Below are positions 25,731 to 37,711 of a stretch of DNA of 64,000 bases, in pieces. How positions within the stretch are numbered: the first letter of the stretch is position 1; each line of letters starts with the position of its first letter. The notes beneath the pieces were generated by a model, which was given only the letters and a program-made list of their open reading frames with translations, was not told where the DNA came from and did not search any database. The position numbers were made by a program, and so were the translations under genes. This stretch comes from Taxillus chinensis (Eukaryota; Streptophyta; Magnoliopsida; Santalales; Loranthaceae). The stretch covers positions 23,154,148-23,218,147 of the forward strand of contig CM042090.1 in NCBI GenBank assembly GCA_023512835.1, read 5' to 3'.

Positions 25731-26628
25731 ACGGCAGTTGTCTATGAGACTAGTAGCAGCGCAGTAGTAGTGGTGGTGGTGGGAGAAGTAGGTCGTGTCG
25801 GAGACAGTTAAAAAAATATATATTAAAAGAAAAACCAGCGACCCGACGTCGTGTCCGCGACGGAAGGTTAGTTTTTAGTTCGTGTGCGGGATTGTAAGCG
25901 CCAAAATTGATCTTTTCATACTACTTGTATATATCTTCTCGCCCTCTATTACTACTTTTCTTTTTCTCATAGTTGATTGGAAAGAGCAGACCGATTTTAT
26001 ACCACAAATTTTCTTTTCTTCTCTTTTTTCATAAACGATAACTACTTTATACCATTTATTGATTTTAATGCGAGACTTGATAAAGAATAGAAAAAAGATT
26101 GAAGAATTTCGGATATAAAATATGTGGAAAAAAAAAAGATGAAAAGAAATGGAGTAGACAAAAAATGATTGATTGATCGAGGTGGAAAATATGTGAATTT
26201 TGTTTTCTAATTTTATGGGAAGTAGGAGAAAGAATGAAAAAATAATAATATGATTGAAAATAACATTTAATCTAGACAATGAAATAGCGGACAATATTAA
26301 CAAATCATAGCAACATTAGATTTTTCACAGGTTTTTACAGTAATTTACAATAAAAAATGTGACATGTATCAAGAGAAATTTTTTTTGTACCTTGTCCGTT
26401 TTTTGTATTAACCAAACGTGTGAAAATGCTAGGTTTACACATTTTTCATATGTATTTTTTTCATGGTTGCCAAACAAACGGTTAACACATGGAATATTTT
26501 CTATATTATTATTTCTATTTTTTATTTCACATATATCTTTACACACATGATGTTACCCTTTTTCATTTTTAAAAATTATTTAAAAATATTAATTTAATTT
26601 AAAATGGTACAAAATATCAAAAGTATCA

Positions 26629-26629
<1 letters not shown>

Positions 26630-26662
<33 letters not shown>
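26630..26662. repeat. (AAT)n microsatellite
   Basis: About ten AAT units, adjoining the left side of the decayed hAT-type element. Confidence 0.85.
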
Positions 26663-27131
26663 TGCCTGGACAATAAATATTCACATGAATGAATAGCGGG
26701 TGAGTTTTATTTTTTAAAACTAACATATAAGCAAGATAAGATATCATGTTTTATTTAGCGAATGAGACTTCATTCACATACATCTTGTTTTCACTCTTTA
26801 TTGAATGTGTTCATATGAACATTTTTGCTTCAAATTAAATTTATATATTATTTTTTGCCCAAACAACTATAAAAAATAATTTAATTTTATAATAATAAAT
26901 ACCACTCAAAAATATCCAAATTCATAAACAATAATTACAAAGTAATTAAATAATAACATTTAAACTATTATAAAATTATAAATATAAATAATTAAAGCGG
27001 AATGAGATATCCTGTTATTTATTATTGCTCTTCTCTGGTTTTAAAACTGCACCCCCACTTCCGCCTGGACGGGATAACACGTTCTACATATAAATAAAAC
27101 AGTAGATATGAGTATCTGTTGCTTACCTCTA
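26660..27131 (-). mobile_element. Decayed second copy of the 12044 hAT-type element
   Basis: On the minus strand it starts TAGAGGTAAGCAACAGATAC, matching the left end of the 12044 element (TAGGAGTGGGCAACGGATAC). It then follows the same order of blocks: the GGGTTATC/GTGTTATC area, the AATTTTATAAT-rich core, the GGTATTTATTATTATAAAAT block and the ATGAACA block. The far end is eroded next to the AAT microsatellite, and no target duplication remains. Confidence 0.7.
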
Positions 27132-27213
27132 CTATTCATATCCAAAAGAATATAGATTTTGATAATAATAAATTTGAGCATAATAAAGTTTGAATGAAGT
27201 AATAAATTTTATA

Positions 27214-27726
27214 CCTCATGTGGTTGATCTGGTAGTGGTAGGTTCTTAGGAACTCCACAGTTAAGTGGGGATATGACCAGAGCAATTCTAGGATGGGTGA
27301 CCTCCGGGAAACCCACCCATGAAGGTATTTCTTGGAGCCGAAACAACTCCAACCACGGGGTGGAGGTGGCGAGGCCTACCCCCCACGGGGGGTCGGGCAG
27401 GCCTTCACGATTATGACCCCAGGATCGGCCTCGCTCGGTTTCCGAACCATATCCCGGATCCGGGATTAGGGCCATAGGCCTACCCATAGCCCCCCACCAA
27501 GTTCACGAAGACCGGGGAGGATGATAACATGGGTGGTGGGGGTAATAAACCCACGCTCGGGCCCGAAGTGCCGGATCGGCCCCCCCCCAGCCCCCCCCCC
27601 CATCGCGGCCATAAAATCAAAATTGCCCCCAAAGCTCCCGAGAGATGAACCACCTACACACCCCGTGACCAACCAATCCTCCGGTAACAAATGCGACCAG
27701 ATCCCAAAAAAAAAAAAAAAAAAAAA
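27214..27726 (+). mobile_element. Poly(A)-tailed retroposon with 5S rRNA-like head (SINE-like)
   Basis: Perfect 16-bp direct repeats AGTAATAAATTTTATA flank it at 27198-27213 and 27727-27742. It ends in about 21 A residues (27706-27726). This long target duplication plus a poly(A) tail is the mark of LINE-type reverse transcription. Positions 27249-27310 resemble plant 5S rRNA from GAACTCC.CAGTTAAG through GGATGGGTGACCTCC to GGGAA, covering the box A, intermediate element and box C of the 5S internal promoter. The body is GC-rich with C runs near 27583-27601 and has no convincing protein. At 513 bp it is long for a SINE. Confidence 0.85.
27249..27310 (+). promoter_or_regulatory. 5S rRNA-like internal RNA polymerase III promoter
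   Basis: CAGTTAAG at 27258-27265 corresponds to the 5S box A start. AGAGCAATTCTA resembles the intermediate element. GGATGGGTGACCTCC (27291-27305) equals the plant 5S box C. The segment between box A and the intermediate element has diverged. This is the likely transcription start module of the retroposon, not a functional 5S gene, because the 5S 5' and 3' stems are missing. Confidence 0.75.
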
Positions 27727-28317
27727 AGTAATAAATTTTATAAGAATTATTGTTATGATATTTTATTTTATTTTAAAAGATAATAAATTTTGAATATTTG
27801 TATGAAAATAGAATTGTTCTGTTTTCATATCTGTTTAGTAGGATTATATTATTTTTAAAAATATAATTATTTTTAAAAATAGTGAATTCAATAAATTTAA
27901 AATTATTTATAAGTTATAAAAATTCATTGGACATCAAAAGTTTTTTAAAATAATTCTATTTTGAAAATTTTTTTTTAAGTTTCTTATAAAAAAATTCATG
28001 CTATATTTATTTTAAAATTAAACAATAAATTTATTAATTAACATTTAAAAAACTCGCGGCGCGGAATACCCGAAAGAAAATTCTAAATTCAGTTTGATTG
28101 CATCCAAAGGATGACAAAAATGTCAAATCACACTATCAGAGTACTGAAGTTATTATTTATTCCGCCTTTAAATTTCTTATCCCAAACACGATATTTAATA
28201 TAATAAAAATCTAAAATAGGAAAAACATAAATAGCGAACCCCCCACAGAATAAAAATTAAAAAAAACCAGAGAAAGAATCCAACCCACCCCAGAATCACA
28301 AAAACAGCAAACCAAAT

Positions 28318-28324
28318 CCCCCCC

Positions 28325-28371
<47 letters not shown>

Positions 28372-28409
28372 CCAATCGAATCTAAGTCTTTGTGTGTGTG
28401 TGTGTGTGT
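28318..28409. repeat. C-run, (CT)n and (GT)n tracts in the RING/vWA leader
   Basis: About 18 C, then (CT)n to 28369, then (GT)n at 28390-28409, ending some 37 bp before the start codon at 28447. CT microsatellites in 5' leaders are common in plants. Confidence 0.8.
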
Positions 28410-28446
28410 TTGTGTTCGCACGAGTGATTGACGAGCCAAAATCGAC

Positions 28447-31400
28447 ATGGCCGGTGCGTGGAGCAAGCTGAAAAAAGCGATGTCTTTCAAGCAGTCGCCG
28501 CCGCCAATGTTCGACTCACCGGAGGCTCCGCGTTCGTCGAGTCTCTCCTCCGTCAGCAGCGCCTCCGAAGGCGGTCATCGATCGTCCGCGTCTCGATTGT
28601 CCAGAAGCTTGACCATTCGTTCCTCCAAGGTGCGCGTTCTCTCCCTCACTTTTCCTTCACTTTCCCTCCCTTTCTCGCCATGGTTTCAAGAGATCCGGAG
28701 GTTTCGTTGTGGATCTCTCAACTCCGTTTGAGCGTTCCGCCGTAACCGAATTTACCGGCGAGCGTTTTCACGGCGGTGGGCGGTCTTTCTTTCGCGCGAG
28801 AGCATTGTAAGCTCTCGCCGGTTAGCCACCAATCGATTTGGTCGTTGTGTTTTTACGAAAACGCCCTCGAAATTTGCAATTCACAGGAGTGGCGTCGAAT
28901 CCGCATCGAGCAACAGCCCGCTTGGATTGCGGTGCTTTTGCATCGAATGCCCAATTTGCCCTCTATTCGGCCACTCTAATTTCAGAAAATGCCATTAACA
29001 ATATTCACGGTTTTAGTGCCTCCCGCTTACGTGAGGGACGGTGGCGCCAGCCCGCATTTATGGGTGGTGGCTTTTGGTTTTGTGTCGTTTCATTATGTCA
29101 TATTTGTCGCCTAGTCAAAGTTCGGCAGCCGATATGTTTGCCGGAGGCGGGTGGAATTGACGAAACTGTTGTCCTTTAATCACGTGCGCATCGTGGTTTG
29201 TGTGGCTAAAACGGTCATTTGGGCACCTTGCCGCTCTTTTAAACTTACTGGCGTGTTTCGTGCACGCTACCAAATGAATAAATTAATTACCCCATTCAAT
29301 GCCCATTTGTCTTTTCTATCGGGATGATGTTTAATTTGGGAATGAATGAGAGTTGACTTCCATTGCAAATCGTCGGTAATTGTTGCAAATCTAGATTGTT
29401 GCAATTTCATATGAGTTTTAGTTTTTTCTTTATGTATTTTCGTATTTAATTTGAAAACAATGTAAATAAATAATGTGTTTTAAAAGGATTATATTTTTTA
29501 AAATTAGGTATCATACTTTTTTCTTAAAACTAAAATATGGTAGGTTTGAAACGAATATGAGTTTGAAACGAATTCTTTTTATCTTGAATTGTCTTATTTA
29601 AGAAAACTTTGTTTCAAATTCATCCTTAATTTGATTAATTTGATTACGTTGATCGAAATTAGTCTCAATATGGACGTAATGGGCACCTGACATGAGTCGT
29701 GATCTCTATATGTAATGGGAGGGATCACTCCTATTCCGAACCTGATGTCAATCCCAAACTCATTCTAATAGGATAATGGCGAGACATCTTCTCGACATCA
29801 TGTACTAGTGCGAGTAATAAAATAGAAAAAAAAAATATTTAGGTCTCTTGTTAAAATTTAGTTTAAATTTAAAAGCAAAAATAGTTTTATAAGATTAACC
29901 TATTTTGAAAATTAAATTATAAAATAAATAATTTTAAATTTATTTGAATTTACCGTTTTAAAAAACAATCACCAAATTATATTGTATCAAACGTACCTTA
30001 TTATTATATTGTATCAAACGTACCTTTTTTTTTATTTTTTTAAGTTTAGTTTTCAATTTTACTATTTTAACTATTTATTAATTAAAATATTAATTTTAAA
30101 TATTAATATATATTTTAATTTTAAAAGTAAATCTAGTATGAGAAAAAAAAATAAGTGTGATAAAAAATATAATATTTTAATAAATAGAAATTAAATAATA
30201 TTAAGTTAAATTTAAAGAATTATTATTTATTTATTAAAATTTTAGTTGCAATAAAAAGTCTAAAATATTATTTTTGATATTTTTATCAATTGGTCCTCCA
30301 AATTAACAAAAAAATACTAGAGAGTCGGCAGCTATTGGGTTATTGGGTTGAGGAAGACCAGCAAGTGGGAAGAGCCGGCGACCAGCCTGTCGGCGAGATG
30401 GCAGATTTGCAGGGCCTCGCCAAAGGCCAAGCGTCGGGACTTTGACGTGTACAATTTGAAGATGGTGATCGAGGAAGCTACTGGCATGGCGGTGCCATCA
30501 CTGAGATGGATTTCGGACTGGTTGAGGGAGAGCGTGAAGGAGGATGAGTTTGTGGTGATGAAGGCGGAGGTAGAGGTGGTGGAAGGGATGATGAGGTGGA
30601 AGGCCATCTGTTTGGTTAATGAGTTGTTCTTGGAGTGTGAGAACCAATGGCAGTCTAGTGGTGATGGGAAGGGAAAGAAGAAGAGGGCAAGGAGCAGCAG
30701 AGCTTATTAGGAGTGCTTGGCTTTGTTTGGAAGGCTGAGAGATGAGGCAGTGGCTGTGCACCAATGGTGGGGGTGAGCTATTGATCTGTCATTAACAAGT
30801 TGCATCTGTTGTTCATGTGTCTCTTCTCTTTTCTTTTGTTTTGTGCATCTGTTGAGCTATTGATTCCTTTCCGGTGCTCTTTTCCTTGCACTCGACTTGT
30901 TTGATGAAATGCCTCAATGGGTCTATTTCCTTTCCGCCCAGATTGTTACAACTTTTTTCTTAACATGTTATTTAATAAAATTTAATAGTTATAAGAATAT
31001 TTCAGTAATTGTTACCTTACTTGATCTTGTATACCAAACACAGAAAGGTAATAAAAAAATTTATTTCGTTTTCATGTCAATTTTATTCCTTTAATGATTT
31101 CATTCATTCAATTTCATTCTCGTGTACCAAACAAGCTCTTAAAATATCTAGTTTACACTTCCAAACCATTCGACTGTCACTATACTAAATGAAAAAATGT
31201 ATATGCAGTTCGATTGTTACTATCTAGTTTTTTTGTAATTTTATTAAAATCATGTCATTTTAATTAAAAATTTATTAATTAAAATAATATTATTTTTAAA
31301 AAATATGAATGGTTTGTAATACAGTTTTTATTTCAAAAATTGCAAATAGCATTACTCCTAAATTTTGTCTAAATTTGTGTACATTATTGATTTATTGTTA

Positions 31401-34400
31401 CCATCCCTCGTAAAGTGGCTATTTAGTTAAGTTTTGTCCTGGGACAAGATGCTTAATTTCAACTCTAATAACCCCTCCCTCATCTCCCAAAATTTATTAA
31501 AATTTAATTGCTCCTCACTTACCTACAAAGGTCATCTCCGATTCTCCCATAATGGAGAAATGGTAAAGAAAGAGTACTTTATGTTCGGTTTAGATCATAT
31601 GGGATGAGTCCCATTTTCTTAAGCAGTGTTAAGGTTTGATTTTGTCTTTTATGGGTGATACTAAATTGTGGGAGATCAAATGTCCCGTTAGATTCATTCG
31701 CCTTATTACATTTTTTGTTATAAATTGAAATATCTTGTATGTTTTAAAAAAATTCCAGACTTTATTTGGTGGTCAAAAATTTCAGCTCAAATCTAGCTGA
31801 AATATTTTGTACATTTTATCATGTTCTTTAAGCTTTTATTTTTTTTAAAAGTTATTTTCATGGTTAATTTGGTGGTCAAATAACATATAGTCAAAGTTTT
31901 CAAGTTTGAATACTTGTTTGACCATTAAAATGTAGAATTTTATACATTTATGAAAAAAACTTAAAATTCTGTGTGTGGATTTTATCATCAAAATTTAGTA
32001 TGTAATAGGAATTTGGAAATGTAACATGTGGCCATAATGGAAAGCCGAACTCAAATTGTGTGGACACCTTATGATCATAAATCCAAAAACTTGAAAAATT
32101 GTTTGGCTGTGCGGCAGGTGTATCTAATGAAAAGTCACTTGACTTTTCTCTATCTTTGAAAAATGGTCCCACACCTGCCTCCTCATTGTCTTTATGGGCA
32201 ATTTGAACTCTCCCCCACTTTGAGGCTGCAAACTAGCTTTTATGTTCCATAAGCTCGGCACCTCAGGTCTCTGTCATGTTTTTTTTTTCGTCATTTGAAA
32301 GTGATTATAATCTTGTGGCGGAATTAGACCTGGCTGGCTACAGAGTGCTGTAAGCTTTTACTTTTCTTTCATTCTGTTTTTTCCCCTCTCGTTGTTGTCC
32401 TGTTTTTGGTTTTCCCCTGGTTATAAAACAGGGTTATCTGTGGAGTGCTGTAAGTTTTTTTTCCTGCAGTTATAAAAGATGATGTTATCATGTTTTCTGT
32501 TTTCATTTTTAAAAAGTATCAGTTATTTCGGGTACTAAACATGAGTCTCCTAGAATGAAAATCTTTTATGATTTTTGATTTTTTTTATCTAAAAACGGTT
32601 ATTAGATTTTAAAAATAAAAATAGAAAACCTAATAACTAAACATAAGTCAGGTTTGTTGTTTTCATTTTAAAAGTACAGTTAAACAAAAATTAAAAACAA
32701 TAAAAGATTATTTTCATTCTAGAAACAAACTTTTATTGTTTTCAGTTGTTTTTATTTTATATACCTGAAAATAACTAATATTTTTTTGAAAGTGAAAATA
32801 AAATACAGATAACCAAACATAAATGCAACCCTACAAGTAATTATGCACAGGGAGCTTTGGAATTATTATTTTTTTTTGCCACCCCTTGCATTGAGGGAAA
32901 ATGATTTGAGTTTATTAACAACAGTATTTAGGTGAAAACTCAGAATTAGAAAGAGGAAAAAGTCAAATAAAAATAAATATTTTATGGTGAAGAATTTCTG
33001 AAATAAGCATCCCTGCATTTTGATTATATATATATATATTGTATACTTTGCTTTACATAATTTTTTTTTGTCTGAATATAGCCTTGAGTGACCTTAACCT
33101 GCTTTTATATTTGTGACGTTACAGAAAACATGTGTTATTTGCTTGGGACAACTGAAAGCTGGTCACGGGAAAGCAATCTTCACTGCCGAGTGTGCCCACT
33201 CCTTCCACTTCAATTGTATCGCCTCCAGCGTGAAGCATGGTAACCAACTGTGCCCAATCTGCCGCTGTAAGTGGAAAGAGATCCCTTTACATGCTCCCCC
33301 TAACACTGTGGCGCTTCCTTCTCGCAATCTCCCCCCTACTGCCAGCAGAGCTCGAGTCGCCCCCTTCCTCAACCCAGAGTTTCCTATCACTGCCAGTGGT
33401 AGCAACTTCCCTCCTCAACGCCACTCCGCTGTCCCTCGTGAGCCGCCTCACTTCTCGGATGATGAACCCCTTCCGATCAACTCACCCACTGCCTCAACCA
33501 CCACCCCACGAGCTCAGCCCCAAACCGTTGTCCTCAAGGCCTTGCCTGAGTTTGCTGCCCTTGGTCGATCTGAATCCTCCACATCATTCACTGTCCTTGT
33601 TGGTGTTCGCGCACCACCCCTCAGGGACAATCCATGCAGTGTTACTCGTGCCCCCATAGACCTTGTGACGGTTCTTGATGTCAGTGGCAGCATGGCTGGG
33701 TCGAAGCTCTGCCTCCTCAAGAGTGCTATGTGCTTTGTCATACAGAACCTTGGGTCCTCTGACCGGCTTTCAATAGTTGCATTCTCCTCAGCAGCTAGGA
33801 GGGTCTTTCCCCTTCGCCGGATGACAGACAGAGGCCGTGAAGATGCTGTTCTTGCTGTCAATTCTCTTCTCTCGAACGGTGGAACTGACATTGTGGAGGG
33901 CCTCAAAAAAGGTGTCCGTGTCCTCAAAGGTCGACGATATAAGAACCCTGTAGCGAGCATCATACTTCTTTCCGATGGCAAGGATACATACAATTGTGAT
34001 AATCAGCATCCTCACTTGACAAACAACACGGTGGCCTCAAAATCCGGGAGCGTGTTGGAATACTTGAATTTTCTTCCTCCTTCCATCTGCCCCATTAACA
34101 GTGAGTCTGGAACAAGATTTCCAGTTCACACATTTGGGTTTGGGTCTGATCACGATTCTACTGCTATGCATGCTATATCTGATGCATCTGCTGGCACTTT
34201 TTCCTTCATTGAGTCTGTGGATATAATACAGGACGCCTTTGCCAGGTGCATTGGCGGTCTGCTCAGTGTTGTGGCTCAAGAACTTCGGCTCACAGTTGGG
34301 TCAGGGGCTCCTGGTGTGCACATAGGATCTATACCCTCAGGGAAGTACTCCAACAAAATATCAGCTCAGAGGCAACGAGGTGTGATAGATGTTGGAGATT

Positions 34401-35095
34401 TGTATGCTGACGAGGAAAAGGAATTCCTGGTTTACCTCTCTGTTCCAGTCTCTTCTGCTTGTGGAGGCCAGGAAGGGATGGACAAAAAGACAACATTGGT
34501 GGATGTTCAATGCTCATATAAGGACCCATTGTCCAAGGAGACGGTGGAGACAGAAGGAAAAATAATTGAGATCGAGCGGCCTGAGGCTTTGTCTATTGAT
34601 CATATATCAGTGTGCTTGGAGGTTGATCGGCAGAGAAATCGTCTTTTGGTGGCGGAGGGGATCTCAGAGGCGCAGCGGCTGGCTGATGTTGGAGACTTAG
34701 AGGGTGCACAGATGGTTCTAGCACAGCGGCGGTCAGCCCTCTTGTCTTCTGCATCTGCTCGAGCGGGTGATGGCCTATGCAACTGGCTCGAAGCTGAACT
34801 GGGCGAAATCAGGGAGAGAATGGCGAGCTTGGAGTCGTATGAATGCAGTGGGCGAGCCTATGTTCTCTCGGGACTGAGCTCTCACTCATGGCAAAGGGCT
34901 ACAACTCGGGGAAGCTCAATGTCCCAGCCATTGGTGGTTACCAGGGAGACTGGAACCCCAAGCACCAGTGGTGCTGTTGGTTATGACACACCCACTATGG
35001 TCAGCATGGTGAGCATGTCGCAAACCCTTAGCAGTACTCCCCATGTTCAGCCTGAGCACCATAGCAAGTCATGCCATTTAGCTCCAAGATGTTGA
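28447..35095 (+). CDS. WAV3-type RING/vWA E3 ubiquitin ligase, 717 aa
   Basis: Probable E3 ubiquitin ligase of the plant WAVY GROWTH 3 family, cytosolic or nuclear, several members of which act in root gravitropism. Two exons: 28447-28629 (61 codons, beginning MAGAWSKLKKAMSF, then Ser-rich) and 33125-35095, joined in phase 0 by a 4.5-kb intron (AAG/GTGCGC donor, TTACAG acceptor). The RING finger spans about residues 64-107 with C64, C67, C84, H86, H89, C92, C104 and C107 as zinc ligands (C3H2C3 pattern). A proline/serine-rich linker follows. The von Willebrand A domain is at about 239-425 with the metal-site motif DVSGS near residue 246 and LLSDGKDTYN near 343. The remaining C-terminal part is Vwaint-like and ends in a Ser/Thr-rich tail. 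Length and order match the family. The exon-2 frame also opens slightly upstream (33113), but the splice site gives a natural N-terminus. Confidence 0.92.
28630..33124 (+). other. Single 4.5-kb intron of the RING/vWA gene
   Basis: It begins GC-rich (to about 29200) and then turns AT-rich. At 30336-30780 it holds a GC-rich, gene-like island (listed separately). Near 29979-30026 there is a short direct repeat (ATTGTATCAAACGTACCT twice). No other gene is recognised. Confidence 0.7.
30336..30780 (+). other. GC-rich gene-like fragment, unidentified
   Basis: An island of coding-like composition in an AT-rich intron. The plus strand has an open frame from 30348 to 30710 (120 codons) with a plausible mix of residues (IEEATGMAVPSLRWISDWLR; RWKAICLVNELFLECENQWQ) and a basic tail (GKGKKKRARSSRAY). 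A shorter frame exists on the other strand. I do not recognise a family. It could be a gene fragment moved here by a transposon or a piece of a lost gene. Confidence 0.35.
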
Positions 35096-35775
35096 TAGGG
35101 AACTGCAGTCCACGTAAGGAAAATCGTCGTCCGTATAGTAATAAACTGATAGCTTTCAGAATTTGCTTACCTGGGGTAATTAGAATTCAGCTTTTTTCTC
35201 TTATATTTTCTACTTTGATATTGGATATATTCTCTGGCTGTCACTGATTCTTTCAAGTACCGCTTAATTTTAATGCAATATTGCTACGATCCAAATGCTT
35301 TGATGGGGTTCAGTCCTAAGCGTACTTCCCCTTACCACATCTACAAGACAATATGGGTTTAGCAAGCCGCCTCGCAGAGACCACCTCTAATTTTCATAAA
35401 TTAATAAATCAACCAGCTTAGATTCGGTTAATAATAATAAAAATTTTAAATAGCTTCCAGAGGGCAATATAGGGATAGAACTAGCAAGCAGGTGTGTTCT
35501 TGCAGTGATCACCTCCCATTTCTATAGCTTAAAAAAATCGACTTGTTATTTACCGTTTTCTCAACAAAAACAGAACTTTGCTTCATTGGAAGAAAAAAGG
35601 TCCGATAATAAAGTTTAAAACAACGAAAAAAATATTATTATTTATTTGAATTTTCCAGGTCTGCTGTTTCTATAAGCAAAAATAATAAAAAACTATTTGA
35701 TAACATTTAAAAAAAATACTTATAAAATATATTTTTACTTTTTTTCTTAAAACTGAAACAATTTAAAGGTTTTTA

Positions 35776-36363
35776 TCATAAAACAGTTTTTAAAAAAAAA
35801 TAAAATACAAATACTATCCCTTCATCTTTATACTCAAACGACCTTACTATCCCATCCACCATCCATGTTGGATTAGACGTTGGTAGAGATTTCTTCCCCA
35901 ATGCCCAATTATCGACCTCGTCAGCCCTCGATGGCTGATCGAAATCTGAAACCCTAGAAGGCGTTACCCTCTCGATCGTCATCGAATCCGCCATAAGATC
36001 TTCGATTCCCACCCCATGAAGATTCACTGTCGTCGCGGGATCGGCCGTACGAGAAGCCTCCATCAAGCCGACTGACTGCATTTCTTCCTCTGACCACTCC
36101 TTCGGGCCTGTCGGGAGATGCTGCATCTCCTCCGGTGTCAGTCCCTTGGGTTCGAACGCAAAGGAGTCGTGATAGTAAGTGCCACCTCCTGGGCTGACAT
36201 ACGTGTCAGTGTTGAACTCCAACAGGGTTAATACTTGTTGCTTCTTCTTCTTGGGCTTGGTGCTCACGACTTCCTTGAGGCTCGGGGAGCTCTGCGGACT
36301 GGCACCACCGTATGGTGCGACGGGAGTTGCGGCTGCGGCTTCGCGAGACACAGGAACATAATT
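35776..36363 (-). pseudogene. eIF4B gene fragment
   Basis: The minus-strand reading contains, in order, motifs I associate with the N-terminal third of plant translation initiation factor eIF4B: SPSLKEVV, a KPKKKKQ run with LTLLEFNTDTYV, GLTPEEMQHLPTGPKEWSEE, and RVSDFDQPSRADEVDNWALG. The normal eIF4B start (a KPWGG-type N-terminus) and everything after the first third are missing. A stop (TAA) lies in frame just upstream at 36366-36364. The frame opens with AATTATGTTCCTGTG, so no ATG begins it. The glycine-rich stretch expected between the motifs is shortened. Both sides run straight into AT-rich repeat-like DNA. I read it as a non-functional copy, perhaps carried by a transposon. Confidence 0.75.
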
Positions 36364-37320
36364 TTAATGGTTTTTAAAATTATAGTAAGGATAATTTTAT
36401 CTTTTACATAATTAATTTTATTTTTAATTTACCAAACATCTATGCTTTTAAATTCTATAACACTTTTAAAATTATATTTTATCAAATACTCACCTACTTA
36501 TTTTAACAGCAGTTTATTTTTTCAACACAACTAAAATTAACTTCTTCTAAAAGTACAATATTAACAAACTAAGCCTTAATATCTTATATAAAGCCTTACA
36601 TTTCACACACAATGCAAAAAAAAACTTGCATAGAGGTGTTCTTGCATAAATTACTTATTATTTTTATAGCTTAAATGAAAATACTTTTTGCAACTGATAT
36701 TGCGTTTGCGTTTGCGTTTTTAACTGCTGTGAGAATTATCATGTTAGTAAAATAGTGTAAATCGTCTACTGCGTTCTGATCTCAATTGGTTGTTTAACGC
36801 TCATGATATGTGAGGCTCGAATATTGTATCGAGCACAGTTTCGAGCCTTTGCTCGAAACTATCTCTGGTGAAAAGTAGTGAAGGGCAGCTTGATGTCTAA
36901 CTCGACATTCAAATGTAAAGTATCGAGCAATCCATCATACACCTGAACCACATCTGAACTGGAGAGAGAAGCTTGACATTAAGCCTCGAACACCTCTAGG
37001 AGAGAGAGACCTTATTAATTGTGCATAGAGAGACCTTATTAATTTGAATCTATCCATTTTTTATGTATCTATACAATTAATAAGCATGTTTTTTTCACTT
37101 TTAAGAAGTGCCTCTAGCGCAGAAAGAGAGAGATAGACCTTATTAATTGCTATATTACTATTTTATTGAATCCTCCCACCTTTAATTTGAATCCATTCAC
37201 TTTTTTTTTCATATTCGCATACAATTAATACACATGTTTTTTTCCACCTTCAATAAGTGTCTCGAGCATAAAGGAAACCTCTTGCCTTTTTTACCCAGCT
37301 TTTTTTCTCACATCGTAACT

Positions 37321-37711
37321 TAGAGCATCACGGTAGGTTTGGTATAATCAAACTTTCCTTATAATTTAAGAAAAAAATACAGATTTGTCAAAAATTCATT
37401 CACATCAGGTTCTCTAAAATAGGATATAGGGATAAGAGATAATAGTAAATCTTTATATTTAAAGATTTAAAGATTCATTTCTAAATAATTTTCTTATAAT
37501 TTTTTAATATATATTATTATACTTGTAATATTTTTATTGGTGATAATAAATGTAAAAATGAGAGAGAAAATAATATAAAATAAATTAAGTAGAAATGTAG
37601 ATAAAAATAGGAAATGAGATGTTTAATGTTTTTAAAAAATAAACAAATTATATATCATTCATCACTAAAATAGGGATAAAAATGCCAAAAATTACTGTAA
37701 ATGCTCTTATA
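37321..37711. mobile_element. MITE with AGAGCAT ends
   Basis: The left end TAGAGCATCACGGTAGGTTT and the right end read on the minus strand (AAGAGCATTTACAGTAATTT) form imperfect inverted repeats around an AT-rich core of about 390 bp. This is a common hAT-like plant MITE end type. Confidence 0.4.

Larger units (their letters stand above)
25589..28446. other. Divergent intergenic region
   Basis: Shared upstream region of the potassium transporter (minus) and the RING/vWA gene (plus). Near the transporter it has a GA repeat (25699-25730, CT-rich in the transporter's sense). It also contains a decayed hAT-type copy (about 26660-27131), the 5S-like retroposon (27214-27726) and, next to the RING/vWA start codon, C, CT and GT runs. 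No gene is recognised. Confidence 0.6.

Noticed and set aside
27249..27310. A functional 5S rRNA gene
   Set aside because: Only the internal promoter region is similar. The 5' and 3' stem sequences are missing and the segment is part of a poly(A)-tailed unit with its own target duplication.
27214..27726. A Cassandra-type TRIM LTR
   Set aside because: Cassandra carries 5S sequence in LTRs with TG..CA ends and 5-bp duplications. Here there is a 16-bp duplication, an A tail and no second LTR.
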